Source: Erigeron canadensis (lineage: Eukaryota > Streptophyta > Magnoliopsida > Asterales > Asteraceae). Taken from it: DNA of 64,000 bases. Where the stretch lies: the NCBI RefSeq assembly GCF_010389155.1, contig NC_057761.1:20276501-20340500 (forward strand), given 5' to 3'. The number at the start of each line of letters is the position of its first letter. Within the stretch, counting starts at the first letter, position 1. The notes under the pieces are model-generated. The model was not told the DNA's origin and ran no database searches. It saw only the letters and a program-made list of their open reading frames with translations. Both the position numbers and the translations under genes were made by a program. Of this stretch, positions 32,861-45,818 are shown one piece after another.

Positions 32861-35800
32861 ATGGGGAGAGAAGAAGAGGATCACATAAAGGTACCTCTAA
32901 TTACTAGCATAATCCATGAAGAAAGAGAAGGAAATAGTAGAGTGTTAGATGAAATAAAGAAACAATTATGGCTAGCAGGACCTCTCATATGTGTCTCCCT
33001 TCTTCAATATTCTCTCCAACTCATTTCAATTATGTTTGTTGGTCATCTTGGAGAATTAGCTCTCTCTGGTGCTTCCATGGCTACTGCATTTGCTAGTGTC
33101 ACTAGCTTTGATTTATTTGTAAGCACTTTTCTAACAAAATACTTCAAGTTATTCTAATTTTTAATTGTTTATACAACAAGGGCTGACTTTGTTGACTATA
33201 AAGAGGCAAAAAATCCTTCATTTAGTTATCTAAGTGAAGGAAAATGGTTTGATGGTTTAAAAGGACCAAGTAAAAAATAAGTGTCTGCTATTCAATCCAA
33301 AAGACCAAAAACTTCCATAATTGGTATCCAATGGTGTTGCAAAATTCTAATATATTGTAGTTTAAACAGCTGGGTATGGCAAGTGCATTGGATACACTAT
33401 GTGGTCAATCGTATGGAGCGAAACAGTACCATATGTTAGGAATATACATGCAAAGAGCAATGGTTATCCTTATGTTCGTCAGCATTCCTTTAGCCGTCAT
33501 ATGGTTTAACACCGGCTCAATCCTTGTAGCCGTGGGTCAAGCCCCTGACATAGCTGAAGAGGCCGGGTTATATGCCCAGTACATGCTCCCTAGCCTCTTT
33601 GCCTATGGCCTTCTCCAATGTCTTGTAAGATTCCTACAAACACAAAATATCGTGTTCCCAATGATGGTGAGTTCCGGGATTGCCACTTTGATTCACATAT
33701 TTGTATGTTGGATTTTGGTGTTCAAATCCGGGCTTGGAAGTAAAGGGGCTGCTCTGGCTAACGCAATCTCGTATTGGAATAATGTCATTTTATTAGCATT
33801 GTATGTTAAGTTTTCATCTTCTTGTGCCAAAACATGGACCGGGTTCTCCAGAGAAGCTTTTAAAGATATCATTGCTTTTATCAAGCTTGCTATACCTTCT
33901 GCTGTTATGGTATGGTAAGATTTTACTAGCTAGGAGCAGATATTCTAAATTCTTTTCTTTTTTTTTTTTTGGTTTTTTATAAATAATGACTTTCGTGTAG
34001 AACACGTCCACATCATTAAAAAGGTGTGGCCCCATCTAGCGAGGGACCGCATCCTCCTAAAAGAGGAGTCATCAAAGATACAATGGCTATTAATAGAGGT
34101 CGAATTTGCACTTTGCATGTTTAAAACCTCCACCGAGCAAGTAATTAAGAAATTCTTTTTTTAATATTTATTATATATATATATAACAAATTTGAAAACA
34201 TCAATGCATAAAATTAGTAACCATAACATATATAGTTACATATATAAATATATTATATTATATATATCATTTCTATCCTATTTGGCCTTATTAAGAATGG
34301 TTAGTAAGAAAATTTATTTGAGAAGGAAAATTCTATTTCTCATCTAGTTATTTTATAGATATAGTGACAAATTCAAAGTGATTATTAATGTTGAATTGTG
34401 CAGTTTGGAAATGTGGTCATTTGAGATGATTATTCTGTTTTCTGGGCTACTTCCAAATCCCAAGTTGGAGACCTCCGTGCTTTCTATATGGTAAATCGAA
34501 TACTTAATGATACATCGAATCTATTTATTATATTTATCGAGTTTTTTTAATGAAATACTCATGTGATGTCCATTGATGTGGTGGAGCCAGAATAAAAATT
34601 CTGATTGAACAATTTTCATGATATCAACAAATATAAAATGAACTATAAAATTAAATTACACCAAGGCTTGCCAATTATCTTTAAAACTATTGAAATACAT
34701 AAAAAATAATACTAGAACTATAGAGCTTTATAGACATTTTGGGGCTATCATGGTCACCCTTAGCTATCATATAGCTCTGCATTGAGTATCCTATATACTA
34801 CTTGTTATTATACTTACAAAAATTAGTATCTAATATTAAGCAAAAGAAAAAGAACTGCCACTGCCACCTTCCACGCGTAATTAATATCTTGGGAAGTTAA
34901 GATTTAGAGAGACCTTAACTATACTTAAATGGTAGAAAAAGACTTTCGGCCTTTATATGGGATGAGGATCGAACCTCTGACTCCAAAGGCCATGATATTT
35001 ATCACTAACGCTGCCTGATATTGAAATTAGTAATTGCTCAAACTTGATAACAACGGCAACCTGATCCATACCATGCTGCCTAATATTGAAATTAGTAATT
35101 AGTAAACTAAAACTTTGTTTTTGCAGTTTAAACACTGGTGGAGTTATTTGGATGATCCCCTTTGGACTTAGTGGTGCTGTGAGGTATATATGTGCCTGTA
35201 ATTTTTTTTTCCCATTAATTCCTGGATACATGTTTTCTAGAGACTATTCTTGTTAGTTACTTTTGTGTGGTGATCCAGTACACGGGTCTCCAACGAGTTG
35301 GGAGCTGGACATCCACGCACAGCACGGTTATCTGTCACTGTTGTGGTAGTTGTAGCTGTTATTGTGGGAATTGTAGTAGGTTCCGTTTTAATATTGATTC
35401 GTAATGTTTTGGGATACGCATTTAGCAATGAGGTTGAAGTTGTGCACTATGTCGCAACCATGTTGCCAATTATCGCAGCATCAAACTTCTTGGATGGTCT
35501 CCAATGTGTTCTTTCAGGTTCTTTTACCATGCCCTGTTAATATTATTTGTCTAATTAAAACTATGATGACTTATTCGATCTTCATTGCAAGTTATATAAT
35601 TTCAAACCATACAGAAATACACGCATTATTTGGTCAAAGGAATGAACCATGAACCATAATTGATTTGGAATGTATTCAGTTTTCAGAAAGAAATTTAATT
35701 TGTGAAAGTCCTCAATTCTTTTTGAATTCCTGAACTAATTAACAATATCTCCCTCTTAAATCAGATTTTTGTTACAAAAATTAAAGGTGTCAAAAGCATG

Positions 35801-37568
35801 TATCGACTTTCATATGCTTATAACATATGCATTACATTGTCTGCATACAGGTTCCGTACGAGGTTGTGGGTGGCAGGAGATAGGCGCATACATTAACCTT
35901 GGGTCATACTACCTTGTGGGCATCCCTTTAGCCGTTTTACTAGCCTTTGTATTACACATTGGAGGGAAGGTAGTGTATACTCTATGCCTAAATAACTTCA
36001 AATCTAAGTTTGAATTTGAAAATAATTTGCAGTATCTTTCAATTCTGTGTGCAAACATTTTTAATGATATAATAGTACATGACTACTTTATATGGATCAT
36101 CTAAAGTATGGTTTTACGTATCCTTGACATATTGGATACATAAATCCTAAACAAAGATTGATGATTATTATTTAACGAAATTTGTTTCTTAACTAATTGT
36201 AAATTTGTTTGACTAACAGAAGAATATTATATCATGCAGGGATTATGGTTTGGGATAATAGGTGCATTGATCATCCAAGTGGCCTCATTGTTGACGATTA
36301 CTATACGTACCAATTGGGATTCAGAAGTAACACTCTCAGCCCTTCTCAATAGAAAATTTGCATTAACTAAATTTAGGTTTCTTTAGCAATGATCTCTATG
36401 TCCATATGAGTGCAAATCTATTAAGAAAAAGTTGAGCAGATAGTTCTTTGAAGTTGAAACACAATGCATAGTCCCAATGTGGGGTTAGCCCACTTAGTAA
36501 GGCTTCTTGGGGTAAACTCTAGGGTTAAATAAAAGGTATGGGATAGTTTAGGATTGTTTGAGTTACTTTGGCGTGTTTGGTTCGCGGAATGTTTTTGGAA
36601 GGATTGGAATCTTTCAAAGGAATTGGAATCTAAAAGAATGAAATTTGACGGAATATTTTTGATTTTTTGAAGATTCAAGTGGGGGACGGAATGAGATTCC
36701 TTCCCCCATCCCCAAGGAATGGAGATTCCATCAAATGAGGGAATGTTAACATTCCAACAGAATGTGATTCCTCCATCTTTAACCAACCAAACACACTAAG
36801 GAATGGAATTCAATTCCAATTCCATCAAATTCTGTGAACCAGAATAGATTCTCCATTCCCAAAAAAAAAAAAAAAAAAACCCCCACAACGCATATAACTT
36901 TCGCAAAATCATTAGCTTGATGAGATGACCCTTTTTTCTTGAGTTTACAATATTGATGGGCCGGATGGGTCCGGTAATGGATGATTCATGAACTTTTTCA
37001 TTACCAGTAATTAAAATGCCTGGGCTTGGTGTCTTGAGAGCCTAATTTGTTTTTGACTATAGGATTTTTACAAAATACAAATAACCGTTTTAATATAGAG
37101 ATTTACCATGATACAACAACAATATTAACAATAGTATCCAATCCTGTTATGAGTAGGATATGAGAAAGTTGAGATGTTGAAAGTCATACCACTACTCAAG
37201 GATAGAGAGATTCCATCTGACCTAATAGATTATAATATCATCTGTAGTAAAGGTGACTCTCGGCAACTTTTGACCTCCTTTAAATTTTACCTATTTGAGA
37301 GGTTTTTAATTTTGTTGGATTCCAACAGGTTGGAGTAAAGACATAAAACACAACAAAAATATTGAGGGCCAACTGTATAATTACTTATATGCAATACAAG
37401 CTAGTTTCCCATACTCGATGATCATCAACCACTCTTACGCATTGCCTTTTGACTTTTGGAGGTCCTATTTGACCATCGTAGTTGATAGCTCTTATCTTGT
37501 GGATGCAGGCTAAGAAGGCCCACGAAAGGGTGTACGAGTTTGCATTGCCAACAGACATGGTGTCATAA
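32861..37568 (+). CDS. MATE/DETOXIFICATION efflux transporter, 8 exons (483 aa)
   Basis: My splice model is 32861-33118, 33370-33914, 34404-34490, 35127-35183, 35279-35517, 35851-35969, 36240-36326 and 37509-37568. All introns are GT-AG, phases match, and the total is 1452 bp (483 codons plus stop), normal for plant MATE proteins. Family landmarks in order: [20 protein letters not shown] and [14 protein letters not shown] in exon 1; [20 protein letters not shown] at the start of exon 2; the VCLEMWSFE segment across exons 2-3; [13 protein letters not shown] across exons 4-5. About twelve hydrophobic segments are spread along it. Such proteins export small molecules using a proton or sodium gradient at the tonoplast or plasma membrane; the substrate cannot be told. 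The start ATG follows a leader with a TATA box. The short last exon ends LPTDMVS. Confidence 0.9.
34930..35010 (-). repeat. B-box-like element in a MATE intron
   Basis: On the minus strand the intron reads CAGAGGTTCGATCCTCATC, a good match to a pol III B box. It may be a SINE fragment; boundaries are not clear. Confidence 0.3.
36568..36860. mobile_element. Small TIR-type element in the last MATE intron
   Basis: The left end GTGTTTGGTTCGCGGAATG and the right-side AATTCTGTGAACC are nearly inverted. Inverted GGAATTGGAATC/GATTCC words fill the interior. It resembles the ends of the 1035-bp element at 49481-50515. The right terminus looks damaged and no target duplication is certain. A 19-base A-run follows near 36861. 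Confidence 0.5.
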
Positions 37569-39081
37569 TGATAAATGCCTTCTAATTCTGAAGGTGATCA
37601 TTTCAGAAAGGATTTCAGTTGTGTTGAGGAGCTATTACCCATATGTAATGTTGCCCGAGTTTACCCAAAATTTTCGATGAAATACCAGTTAGCATACATG
37701 TAATAAATTTCTGTTTTGATAATTTTTTTAATGATAAATGATATATCATACAACAAAAACTAAGACTTTTATGCGTACTATAAGTTTTTTACGAGATTTT
37801 TATGGGTGAAATAAAAGTTGAAGAGATTTGTTGGGTTTTTATATGGGGCTTCCAAATTATGATGGAACATAATGGCCCATTTGTGCTAGGCCAAAATACA
37901 AAATGTTTAAGTCTCTTTATATAGTTTGATTTGTTTATGTTACTATTCTGTTCCAAAAAACCACAAAAAAAAGTTGTATGTTACTCCAAGATGTTACAAG
38001 AGCTAGAACCAAGGTTGCGGAAGTCGCTAATCGCTCCCAGGTCGGTTGACAAGCGAGTTGGGAGTACTCGGGTGTATACGGTGAGTACTCGGGAGTCAAA
38101 GTGGACAAGTCGGAGAGTACTCGGAGTAATCGGCTGACTCAACACCCTACCTTGTAGAGAGTACTCGGAGAGTACTCGACTCTACTCGGTGAGTTTTACA
38201 ACAGTGGCTAGAACAGTGAAAAAAATATCAGTGAAGTATTTGCTGTTTTGCTATTAGTTTGATTCCATACTTTTTAATATTGAATTCCAAAAGTGTGATG
38301 ATTGTAGTATGCTTCGAGTATATATATCTAGAGCAGACTCATTTGTATTGTTCCATTGTTGGTAGTAGTGGATTTTAAGCAGTTTAAGGGTCTTATGGTT
38401 TTTATTATCAATTTATCACTTTGAGAGGTTTTCTATACTAAAAGCTTTGTGTTTATTGTGTGTGCTTGTTGTTGCATTATTTCTAATTTAGGGCTGTTAT
38501 TATTTGCATTTAGAGTACCCTTTTTGCTAGTATTCTTAGAGGTTCATATAGGTTGGAAAAATTTTGCCAAAATGAAGGTTAATTTCCACATTAGTAGTTT
38601 ATAATTGTGGCGTGTTTCGCATTACATTTTGAGTATATCACCAAATAATACAGACCCAAGCAAACGTACGAGGTTTGTAGTCCCAAAGGTGTAGGAGACG
38701 TGGCTGATGAAAGAGAAACAGGACAAGAAAAAGATTGCAGCAAGATGGACCCGAGTATAGCAGTATGAATTTAATCAAGATCGAAGAGAAGAAAGTTCAG
38801 TAATAACAGAGGTGGGTAACTTGGAGTGGCTATTAATATCCGCTGTAGCTGCCAAGAGAATTATATTCTGTTCCGAGTCTTTCAGATATACCTAAAGCCA
38901 ATTCAAGACCTCACATGTTCAAAACCGACGTTTCATATTCTTTGTAGAAAATTGAGAAGTATTACATCATTGATTGTAAAGAATTTCATACAAATTGTAC
39001 GTGTTATCCTAATTATGTACTGAAACTGTCTAGTGGTTAATGATACATATACTTTTTCTAACAACCAATGTTTTAACTAAT
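37569..39081. other. Intergenic region downstream of MATE and SAUR copy 3
   Basis: No gene seen. It includes the MATE 3' region (to about 37700), a cluster of GAGTACTCGG words at 38050-38190, and the 3' flank of the next SAUR. Confidence 0.5.
38030..38200. repeat. Clustered (G)AGTACTCGG repeats
   Basis: At least six copies of AGTACTCG with GTCGG/AATCGG words between them in 150 bp. The core AGTACT is a palindrome. Probably part of an unidentified non-autonomous element. Confidence 0.7.
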
Positions 39082-39378
39082 TCATAGTACACCCAAACGA
39101 GCAGCAACGTCAATAAACATATCTTGACTACATGGAATTGTAAGGCCACCCATTGGATGGTCATACCCGAACTCTTCCTCTGATTGGCGTAGTAGTTCTT
39201 GAAATAAAGGTTGGCTTAACACTGAAACTTGAACCACAAATCTCTTCTTTTCTTGTTCTCCAACATAAACTGCTACATAGCCTTTCGGGGTGTCCATTAA
39301 GGTTGTGCTTCTTCCATTGGATAATGATCTCCGGATAATTTGTTTTGCTTGAATGATTCGGGGCATAAGGATGGCCAT
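39082..39378 (-). CDS. SAUR family protein, type B copy 3 (98 aa)
   Basis: Intronless 98-residue SAUR of type B. N-terminus [20 protein letters not shown], then [20 protein letters not shown], then [20 protein letters not shown] and [20 protein letters not shown], ending ARLGVL. It carries Val at YVAVYVG and VQVSVLSQ where its sisters have YLAIYVG and VPVSLLSQ, so it is the most divergent intact type B copy. No internal defect. It lies next to the MATE gene in convergent orientation. The promoter has a TATA box about 110 bp before the ATG. Expected function as for other SAURs: auxin-responsive control of cell expansion; not demonstrated here. Confidence 0.92.
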   Translation of the reverse strand: MAILMPRIIQAKQIIRRSLSNGRSTTLMDTPKGYVAVYVGEQEKKRFVVQVSVLSQPLFQELLRQSEEEFGYDHPMGGLTIPCSQDMFIDVAARLGVL

Positions 39379-39485
39379 TCTGTTAAATTTTTTTGAGGGA
39401 AAAAAGGATTTTTTTTTTTTCTTAATTAAATATGTTGTGGTAGAAGACTCTGAAAACTTGTTGCCTTGGCTTGCTTTTGGATTGC

Positions 39486-39496
39486 TTTATATAGAG
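39486..39496 (-). promoter_or_regulatory. TATA box of SAUR copy 3
   Basis: TATATAAA on the minus strand, about 110 bp before the ATG. Confidence 0.65.
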
Positions 39497-39499
39497 TGT

Positions 39500-41810
39500 A
39501 CTTAGGCTTCTAAGTATGTTGAATGACTAATCTTGAGCAAAAAATAGGAAAAAAAACAAAAACAAAACAATTACACATGGCTATGTCCTCCAGGTGTCAA
39601 AACAGAACATTGTTAATTAATGCCTGAAAGATGAGACATAGATGGAAAGTGTATGGCTATAACTATGTATATAATAAGTGTAGATTGGTGAAGAAGATTT
39701 CCAATTTCCAATTTCACATGGTTCTGTCTTAAGGTTTGACTGTTTGATATCATAGTTCTCATTTGTAGGACATTGTGTTTTACCACCTAATGACCTATAT
39801 TTTGATTGACATAAATTCGTCCTGGACATGAAACATATTATCACCAACTAAGCTTGGAAGTTGAAACCCTTTTTGTCACCTGTTCAATCAACTTTATGAT
39901 GTTAAAACCATTTCATCAAATGATCATCTTTTTACAATATATGCTAAAAAAATTACTTGTACCTCTTTGGCATTAGGATTGGCAGGAGCACTATATATCG
40001 GTTTCCTTGACTATTAAATGTTGAATTTCCACTCCCTCTTGGATAGATTTCCCGCCATGAATAAAAGTGAATTCAAATTTGTAAAGTATAACAGCTTATA
40101 AGATCAAAACCATGAGAAAACAAAGTATACTGACACAACGTTGTTCTGTTGATGAAACTTGAGTTTTAGAGTTAATGTTATTCATCTTGTGGTTATCTTC
40201 CATGAAAGAAACCCTCGAAAACAACTTTTTAAGATTTTCAACAAGAACATACGAAACTTTAAGCGGGAAAAAAGGGGGACTAGTCTTAATTTTAAGACTT
40301 TCAAGACTCTCATGGATTAAGACACTTGTACTCGTGCTTTATTGAATTGTACCAATCTTAAAAGTAACAACCCTTTTAAATGCTTATAGAAGTAGTATAA
40401 ATATTTTATTTATCTTCTATTTATAATATTTTTATTTATCATATACGATTTTAAATATGCAGAAAAGTAATTACTTCTAAAAGAAAAACCTAAATTTTAA
40501 ATTGAAGAAGTTTGGACCAATTTTTTAATTAGAGTTATTAGATTAAAATGTTGATGTCATACACCTTATTTAATATTTTATATTTAATTTTAATTAAATA
40601 AATTTGACTGATTATTATTTTCTTATTTAAAGTTGTAGAAATAATTATTATTGTTATTTAATAATATAATTATGGAAACTAATATTTCTTACGTTTTATA
40701 CCTTTTTCTTCTTTAAAATCAGTTTTTCTTTTTTTAATAAAGTTTCAAGATTTAATATAATACGTTTTTAGTAAATTATAACTTGTAGGATTTTTATCAT
40801 ATAACATAATAAATTGATATCGGTTATAAGCATTTAACTTTGCGTCATTAGTATTTTATTACTCCCCTCGTCTCATTATTTGTCTAGTTTTGAATATTCA
40901 AAGTCTATTTTTAATAAGTTTTACCTTAAATATTTTTTATTATATTATACAATACTTGACGAAAGTTATACCAAATCAAAACACATATAAACCTCTATCT
41001 AATCGTCCAGTCACTTTAAACCGGAATCTTAACAATCACGAATCTAACATCATGTTTTTTAATGGTTCAATTATCACTTACTTAAACTATTATAAAATTA
41101 TGTATAGTATTAAAATTTTAACATGTAAAAGGAAAGGGAAAAAAATCGTTGCTTGAGAGACTCGAAACTATCAGATTTGTCTTTAAACTGTCAGACTTAA
41201 AAACAACATCGCACAGATTTGAATTGTTTTAAATTTTTTGGATGAATGCTAAACAGTACGTTCTCAGCGTCTTCATGTTACCATTACTAAAAAGATCATA
41301 TCAATATCCTTCATCTTATTACTTATCAGGTTGATAAAGTATCATAATGATTGCAAAGGATGAGTTGACTCTCTCTGGTGATACAAAATAAATGAACATT
41401 GGTTCCATTTCAATTGAAAACATTATATGAATTTTTATATTGATCTTCCATTTCATGAAAAAACAGCTACTTTAAAATTTCATACAAACAGAAATTGTAA
41501 TCTTGATCAATGGACACCCCTAGTGGCTATTAGGAATTTATGTTGTAGAGCGCGCTAGAAAAAATGAGATGCATGCTGACCAAAACATCTCTGCTGCAAA
41601 ATGAATCGATTCATATATAGGAGACATTAATAATGATTAATGTACACTAATAACATTAGGTTATGGAGAGTGCTTTCATATCATGAATAATTGCTACTTT
41701 GCATTTCATACAAAAGAAGACAACTGTGATTTCTATCTACAAACCATTAATGGTTTTGGTAATTAAACTAGTGATATACAAACTATGCTTCTAAAAAAAT
41801 TGTCACATAT
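39500..41810. other. Intergenic region between SAUR copies 3 and 4
   Basis: No gene seen. 39560-39850 is SAUR upstream sequence with two CACATGG words (39576, 39715). The rest is AT-rich. At 40861 a CTCCCCTCGTCTCATTATTT segment resembles the end of Stowaway-type elements, but no matching right end was found. 41400-41800 is the 3' flank of SAUR copy 4, matching 48000-48080 and 240-300. Confidence 0.5.
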
Positions 41811-42095
41811 CTATAAACGGTAAGCAACATCAATGAATATGTCTTCACTACATGGAATTGTGAGACCACCCATCGGATGCTCATATCCAAACTCTTCCTC
41901 AAATTGGCGTAGTAATTCTTGAAATGAAGGTTGGCTTAATAGCGATACAGGAACTATAAACCGCTTCTTGTCTTCTTCTCCAACGTAAACAGCAAGATAG
42001 CCTTTTGGGATGTCTGTTAATGTACTTCTATCATTTGAAAATGATCTTCGGAGAATTTTTTTGGCTTTAGTGAGCTGAGGCATAAGGATGGCCAT
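41811..42095 (-). CDS. SAUR family protein, type A copy 4 (94 aa)
   Basis: Intronless 94-residue type [80 protein letters not shown], ending DVAYRL. It is very close to the copies at 45534 and 60712 and to copy 1. Gln replaces Arg at residue 7 compared with the sisters. It has intact promoter architecture, with a TATA box about 110 bp upstream and the four-fold CACATGG module further out. Followed on the same strand, about 2 kb upstream, by a type B copy; the two form one A-B pair of the array. Confidence 0.94.
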   Translation of the reverse strand: MAILMPQLTKAKKILRRSFSNDRSTLTDIPKGYLAVYVGEEDKKRFIVPVSLLSQPSFQELLRQFEEEFGYEHPMGGLTIPCSEDIFIDVAYRL

Positions 42096-42201
42096 TCTTC
42101 TAGAACTTGATCAAGAAAGAAAAATAGTCTGGAAGGACTTCTTGATGATGAATAAAGATGTAAGTAATTAGGTGTTATCTGTTGTAGCCTTATTTGCTTC
42201 C

Positions 42202-42211
42202 TTTATATATA
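42202..42211 (-). promoter_or_regulatory. TATA box of SAUR copy 4
   Basis: TATATATAAA on the minus strand, about 110 bp before the ATG. Confidence 0.7.
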
Positions 42212-42289
42212 CTCGTTGAGGCTACTATTGCCAAGTAGATGCTAAAAGAGACATTCAATGAAACGGTGACACAAGATTAAAAAAAATGC

Positions 42290-42840
42290 AAAGCTCACAT
42301 GGTTTGTCATTCAACTTGCAAGAAATAACAAACTTAATAGCCACAAATCCAAAGTCATTGATAGTGTGGGGTGCAGGCTAAACGGAAAAGACAGATGGAA
42401 ATTTAATGACAAGAATTGTAATAAAGAAGTACCTGGTGTAGAGTCGAATGTCACATGGTTTTGTATTGACACTTTGAGGCAAGACCTTGTGTTTGTGGGA
42501 CATTTTGGGTCACTAAGGTATAACTTATACATCATTATTTGCTTGAAATGTGTGTCCTTGCGTTGCTGGTTGTTTAAGATAGGTGATAAAAGGTACATTT
42601 AATGATAGATGTTGACAGAAAAATAGAAAACACAATATCACATGGTTTTGTTATACAAGATGGAAAATAGAACAAAGCAAAGATGTATGACACAAATCTG
42701 GACTATAATCGTTACTCGAAAACAAACTAAGTACAGAGAATATTGCGGAAAGTGTATGGCAAGAAATCTTAATACAACAAGTGTTGATTGGCGAAGAAGA
42801 ATACCAACTACCAAGGCCACATGGTTTTGTCTTAATAATG
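42290..42840 (-). promoter_or_regulatory. Upstream module with four CACATGGTT repeats (SAUR copy 4)
   Basis: CACATGGTT occurs at 42296, 42452, 42639 and 42818, in the same order and similar spacing as upstream of copies 1 and 6. Confidence 0.45.
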
Positions 42841-42879
42841 TTTGTGATCAAAATATTTGTTTATAGGACATTGTGTCCT

Positions 42880-44058
42880 ACCACATAATAAACCTGCATT
42901 GAACAGAGATTAACCCATTTTAATTTTGACCCATTTTAGAGTGTCCTCAAATAGCATAAATTTAGTTTTTTAAACATGTTGAATTGAATTGCAAAACGTC
43001 ATTTTTATGGTTGGATTTGTGTGACATAGATTTGGATCTATTTACTGTGGGGAATTACCCTTAAGAGAAGCACCTAATACTAATACTAAATAGCCTACAT
43101 AATACATATTTCCACTAGCCTAAAACCATGACCTCCTTTTATGAAATGTTATCAAGTAAATTTAGTTTAATAAAAGTTTTTTAATGGTGTATCAACAGAT
43201 GTTTAAAGATAAAGTAGAGAGCCAAATTTGTAAGTTAAAAGAAATATATTTTATTTATGCATGAAGTTATTTTTCAAAGTGGTAAGTAACATAACCAACA
43301 AATGGGCTAGTTTTGTGATAGGCAGACTACTATGAGATGGTTAATGTTACATATGTTCTATTCCACACAGTGATTATCTAGATGTCCTAAAACTAGTCAT
43401 CTTTAATGTTCTATTAGATTCTTTTAGCGTATGTTTTTCCATGGTTATGGATGACTTGTGTCAAGGTATCTATAGAAGAATTATAAGAATGGTTTGTTAA
43501 GGTTTGATTAGAGCGAGTCGCCAGTAATATAGGGCTTTAGGGCCTCTAAGAATCTTGAAATTAAGATAAAAGCTACTCCTTACTAAAATTGTTTGACACA
43601 AGATCAAAACAATATCCTTCCTATTATTGACTTATATGATGATACAAAATAAATGAACATTATGTTCACTTCAATTAAAAACAATTGGATTTGTATCTGA
43701 TCTTCCATTTCATGAAAAGTAGCTACCCTTCAAATTTCATACAAGCAGGACGATTGTGATCTTTATCTATATACTACATTTACTATGCACGCTAGACTTA
43801 CTAGTGTGTCCAATTATGTTAGTTATAGTACCCGTTTTCACTGATACATTTAGAGACTACAATTAGAGAATCATTTTTGGATAGTCCAGTACAGAAAAAT
43901 GATTCAGAACAAAAACAAACTTAACGGTGTAGGAGACATTGCTGATTCAATATATCATAAATATTTTCTATTTTGAAGTTTTGGTACAAGCTAATATCTA
44001 TATATGTACAAAAATTGTCTAGTGGATAGTGACATATACTTTTAACGTTCTAATTAAT
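42880..44058. other. Intergenic spacer with empty TE site
   Basis: No gene seen. Homologous to 1300-1870 plus 4785-5419. At about 43430-43440 the sequence ttagcgtatgttttt runs straight through where the paralogous block carries the solo LTR of 1873-4779. Confidence 0.7.
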
Positions 44059-44358
44059 TTATAGTACACCCAAACGAGCAGCAACATCAGTAAACATGTC
44101 GTGACTACATGGAATAGTGAGGCCACCCATTGGATGGTCATACCCGAATTCTTCCTCTGATTGACGAAGTAGTTCTTGAAATGAGGGTTGGCTTAACAAG
44201 GAAACTGGAACAACAAATCTCTTTTTTTCTTGCTCTCCAACATAAATTGCTAAATAGCCTTTAGGGTTGTCCATTGATGTAGTTTTGCTTCTACCGTTTG
44301 ACAATGATCTGCGGATATGTTGTTTTGCTTGAATAATTCGAGGCATTAGGATTGCCAT
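44059..44358 (-). CDS. SAUR family protein, type B copy 5 (99 aa)
   Basis: Intronless 99-residue type B SAUR. The open frame extends upstream to 44460, but I place the start at 44356-44358 because [13 protein letters not shown] is the shared N-terminus of the family and the upstream part corresponds to 5' leader in the sister copies. Core: [20 protein letters not shown], then [36 protein letters not shown], ending ARLGVL. All landmarks intact. It forms a pair with the type A copy at 41811. The function is inferred from the family only. Confidence 0.93.
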   Translation of the reverse strand: MAILMPRIIQAKQHIRRSLSNGRSKTTSMDNPKGYLAIYVGEQEKKRFVVPVSLLSQPSFQELLRQSEEEFGYDHPMGGLTIPCSHDMFTDVAARLGVL

Positions 44359-44470
44359 TTTAGTAAAATGTTGATGAAGGGAAAAATGATTTGAAAGGAT
44401 TCTTCTTAATGAAAGACTTATGGTGTGGGACTCTGAAATTTTGTTGCTGATGGATTGCATATGGTTTGCC

Positions 44471-44480
44471 TTATATATAG
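44471..44480 (-). promoter_or_regulatory. TATA box of SAUR copy 5
   Basis: CTATATATAA on the minus strand, about 115 bp before the chosen ATG. This supports the shorter start, since the longer frame would begin almost at the TATA box. Confidence 0.7.
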
Positions 44481-44499
44481 TCTAGTGGCTCTTCTTGGT

Positions 44500-45533
44500 G
44501 ATGGTGACCAAAAAAATACAAAAAATTTAAAAACAAAAAACAAAATAATTTCACATGGCAATGTCCTTAGGGCTGTGAGAACAAAACATATATAATAAAT
44601 GCCTCAAAGATGGGACATAGATTGGTGAAGTGTCCCATAACATGGTTTTGTCTTAAGGATTGAAGTCATAGTTTTCATTTGTAGGGCATTGTGTTAATTT
44701 ACAGCTTTGTTATGCCTAATTCGTAATCCCCGTAATCACATTGTCATTCTTTAAATCTCCGGGATAGAAACGGTTGGTTTAGGATTCTGCATTATTATGC
44801 TAATTCACAAATAAACGTTAATCTAATGATTGCCAAAGGAGAACCTCTTATCCAATTGTACAATTTTATAGAGTCAAACTAGCCTAAATCAGATCTAATA
44901 AGATTAGGTTAAACGTGTTAAAATAGATTGTAAATTATCACTTGGCTTGCAGGGTTATAATTTTAGAATTTACTAAAAGGTGCCGTCTATGTGTTTTTGT
45001 TATTCGGCGTACACAGTTCCAACACCAGAAAGAGTCCCTGGATTTGACTATGCCGTACATGTTACAAATCCAACGAAGTGTTGTTGATGGATTGATACAA
45101 TACTTTGAGGGACTTAATCAACTGCCGTCTATTATGCCTTCCACACATTATTTATTCAAACATCGAAAACCAGTTATCTTTGATTGGCTTAGTTTATATC
45201 CTTCTGCTGCTTATTTCTGAAGTATCTTAAATAGTTAATAAAATGGATATACACATGCTTTAGTTCGAACATGTTTGACCTCTAACAAAGGATGCCGAAA
45301 GGATGCACTTTTCTAGTGTTCACCAAAACATATATGCTATGAAATGAATCGATTCATAAGTAAACGATAACACTAATAACATTTGGTTAATTTCATATCA
45401 TGAATAATTGCTACATGGCAAAATATTCATACAAATGAGAACACCTCTGAGTTCTATTCTACCTACCGAATGGTTTTAGTAATTAGATAAACTAGTGATA
45501 TACAAACTAAGCTACAAAAAATTTGTCACATAT
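44500..45533. other. Intergenic spacer, duplicated SAUR flank
   Basis: No convincing gene. 44940-45220 contains a 92-codon open frame, but the homologous stretch at 60165-60446 and the decayed ones at 6290-6440 and 15545-15750 are not conserved as protein. It is treated as non-coding repeat-block sequence. Confidence 0.55.
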
Positions 45534-45818
45534 CTAGAAAGAGAAAGCAACATCAATGAATATCTCTTCACTGCATGGAATTGTGAGGCCACCCATCGGA
45601 TGCTCATACCCAAACTCTTCTTCATATTGGCGTAGTAATTCTTGAAATGAAGGTTGGCTTAATAGCGATACAGGAACTATAAACCGCTTCTTGTCTCCCT
45701 CTCCAACATAAACAGCAAGATAGCCTTTTGGAATGTCCGTTAATGTGCTTCTTTCATTTGAAAATGATCTTCGTAGAATTTTTTTTGCTTTAGTGAGTCG
45801 AGGCATAAGGATCACCAT
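45534..45818 (-). CDS. SAUR family protein, type A copy 6 (94 aa)
   Basis: Intronless 94-residue type A SAUR. The frame opens nine codons further upstream, but I start at 45816-45818 ([13 protein letters not shown]) by alignment with the sister copies; residue 2 is Val instead of Ala. Core: [40 protein letters not shown] (Tyr instead of Phe before EEE), [15 protein letters not shown], ending DVAFSF rather than DVAYRL. Intact. Pairs with the type B pseudogene at 48426. It has a TATA box and the four-fold upstream module like copies 1 and 4. Confidence 0.93.
   Translation of the reverse strand: MVILMPRLTKAKKILRRSFSNERSTLTDIPKGYLAVYVGEGDKKRFIVPVSLLSQPSFQELLRQYEEEFGYEHPMGGLTIPCSEEIFIDVAFSF

Noticed and set aside
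40861..40900. Stowaway-like end CTCCCCTCGTCTCATT
   Set aside because: No matching inverted end or clear TA duplication was found within about 500 bp, so an element cannot be bounded.
44942..45220. 92-codon open frame, with a counterpart at 60165-60446
   Set aside because: The two are homologous as DNA but differ by frame-changing indels, and further copies near 6290-6440 and 15545-15750 are not open. It is best read as non-coding flank of the SAUR block.
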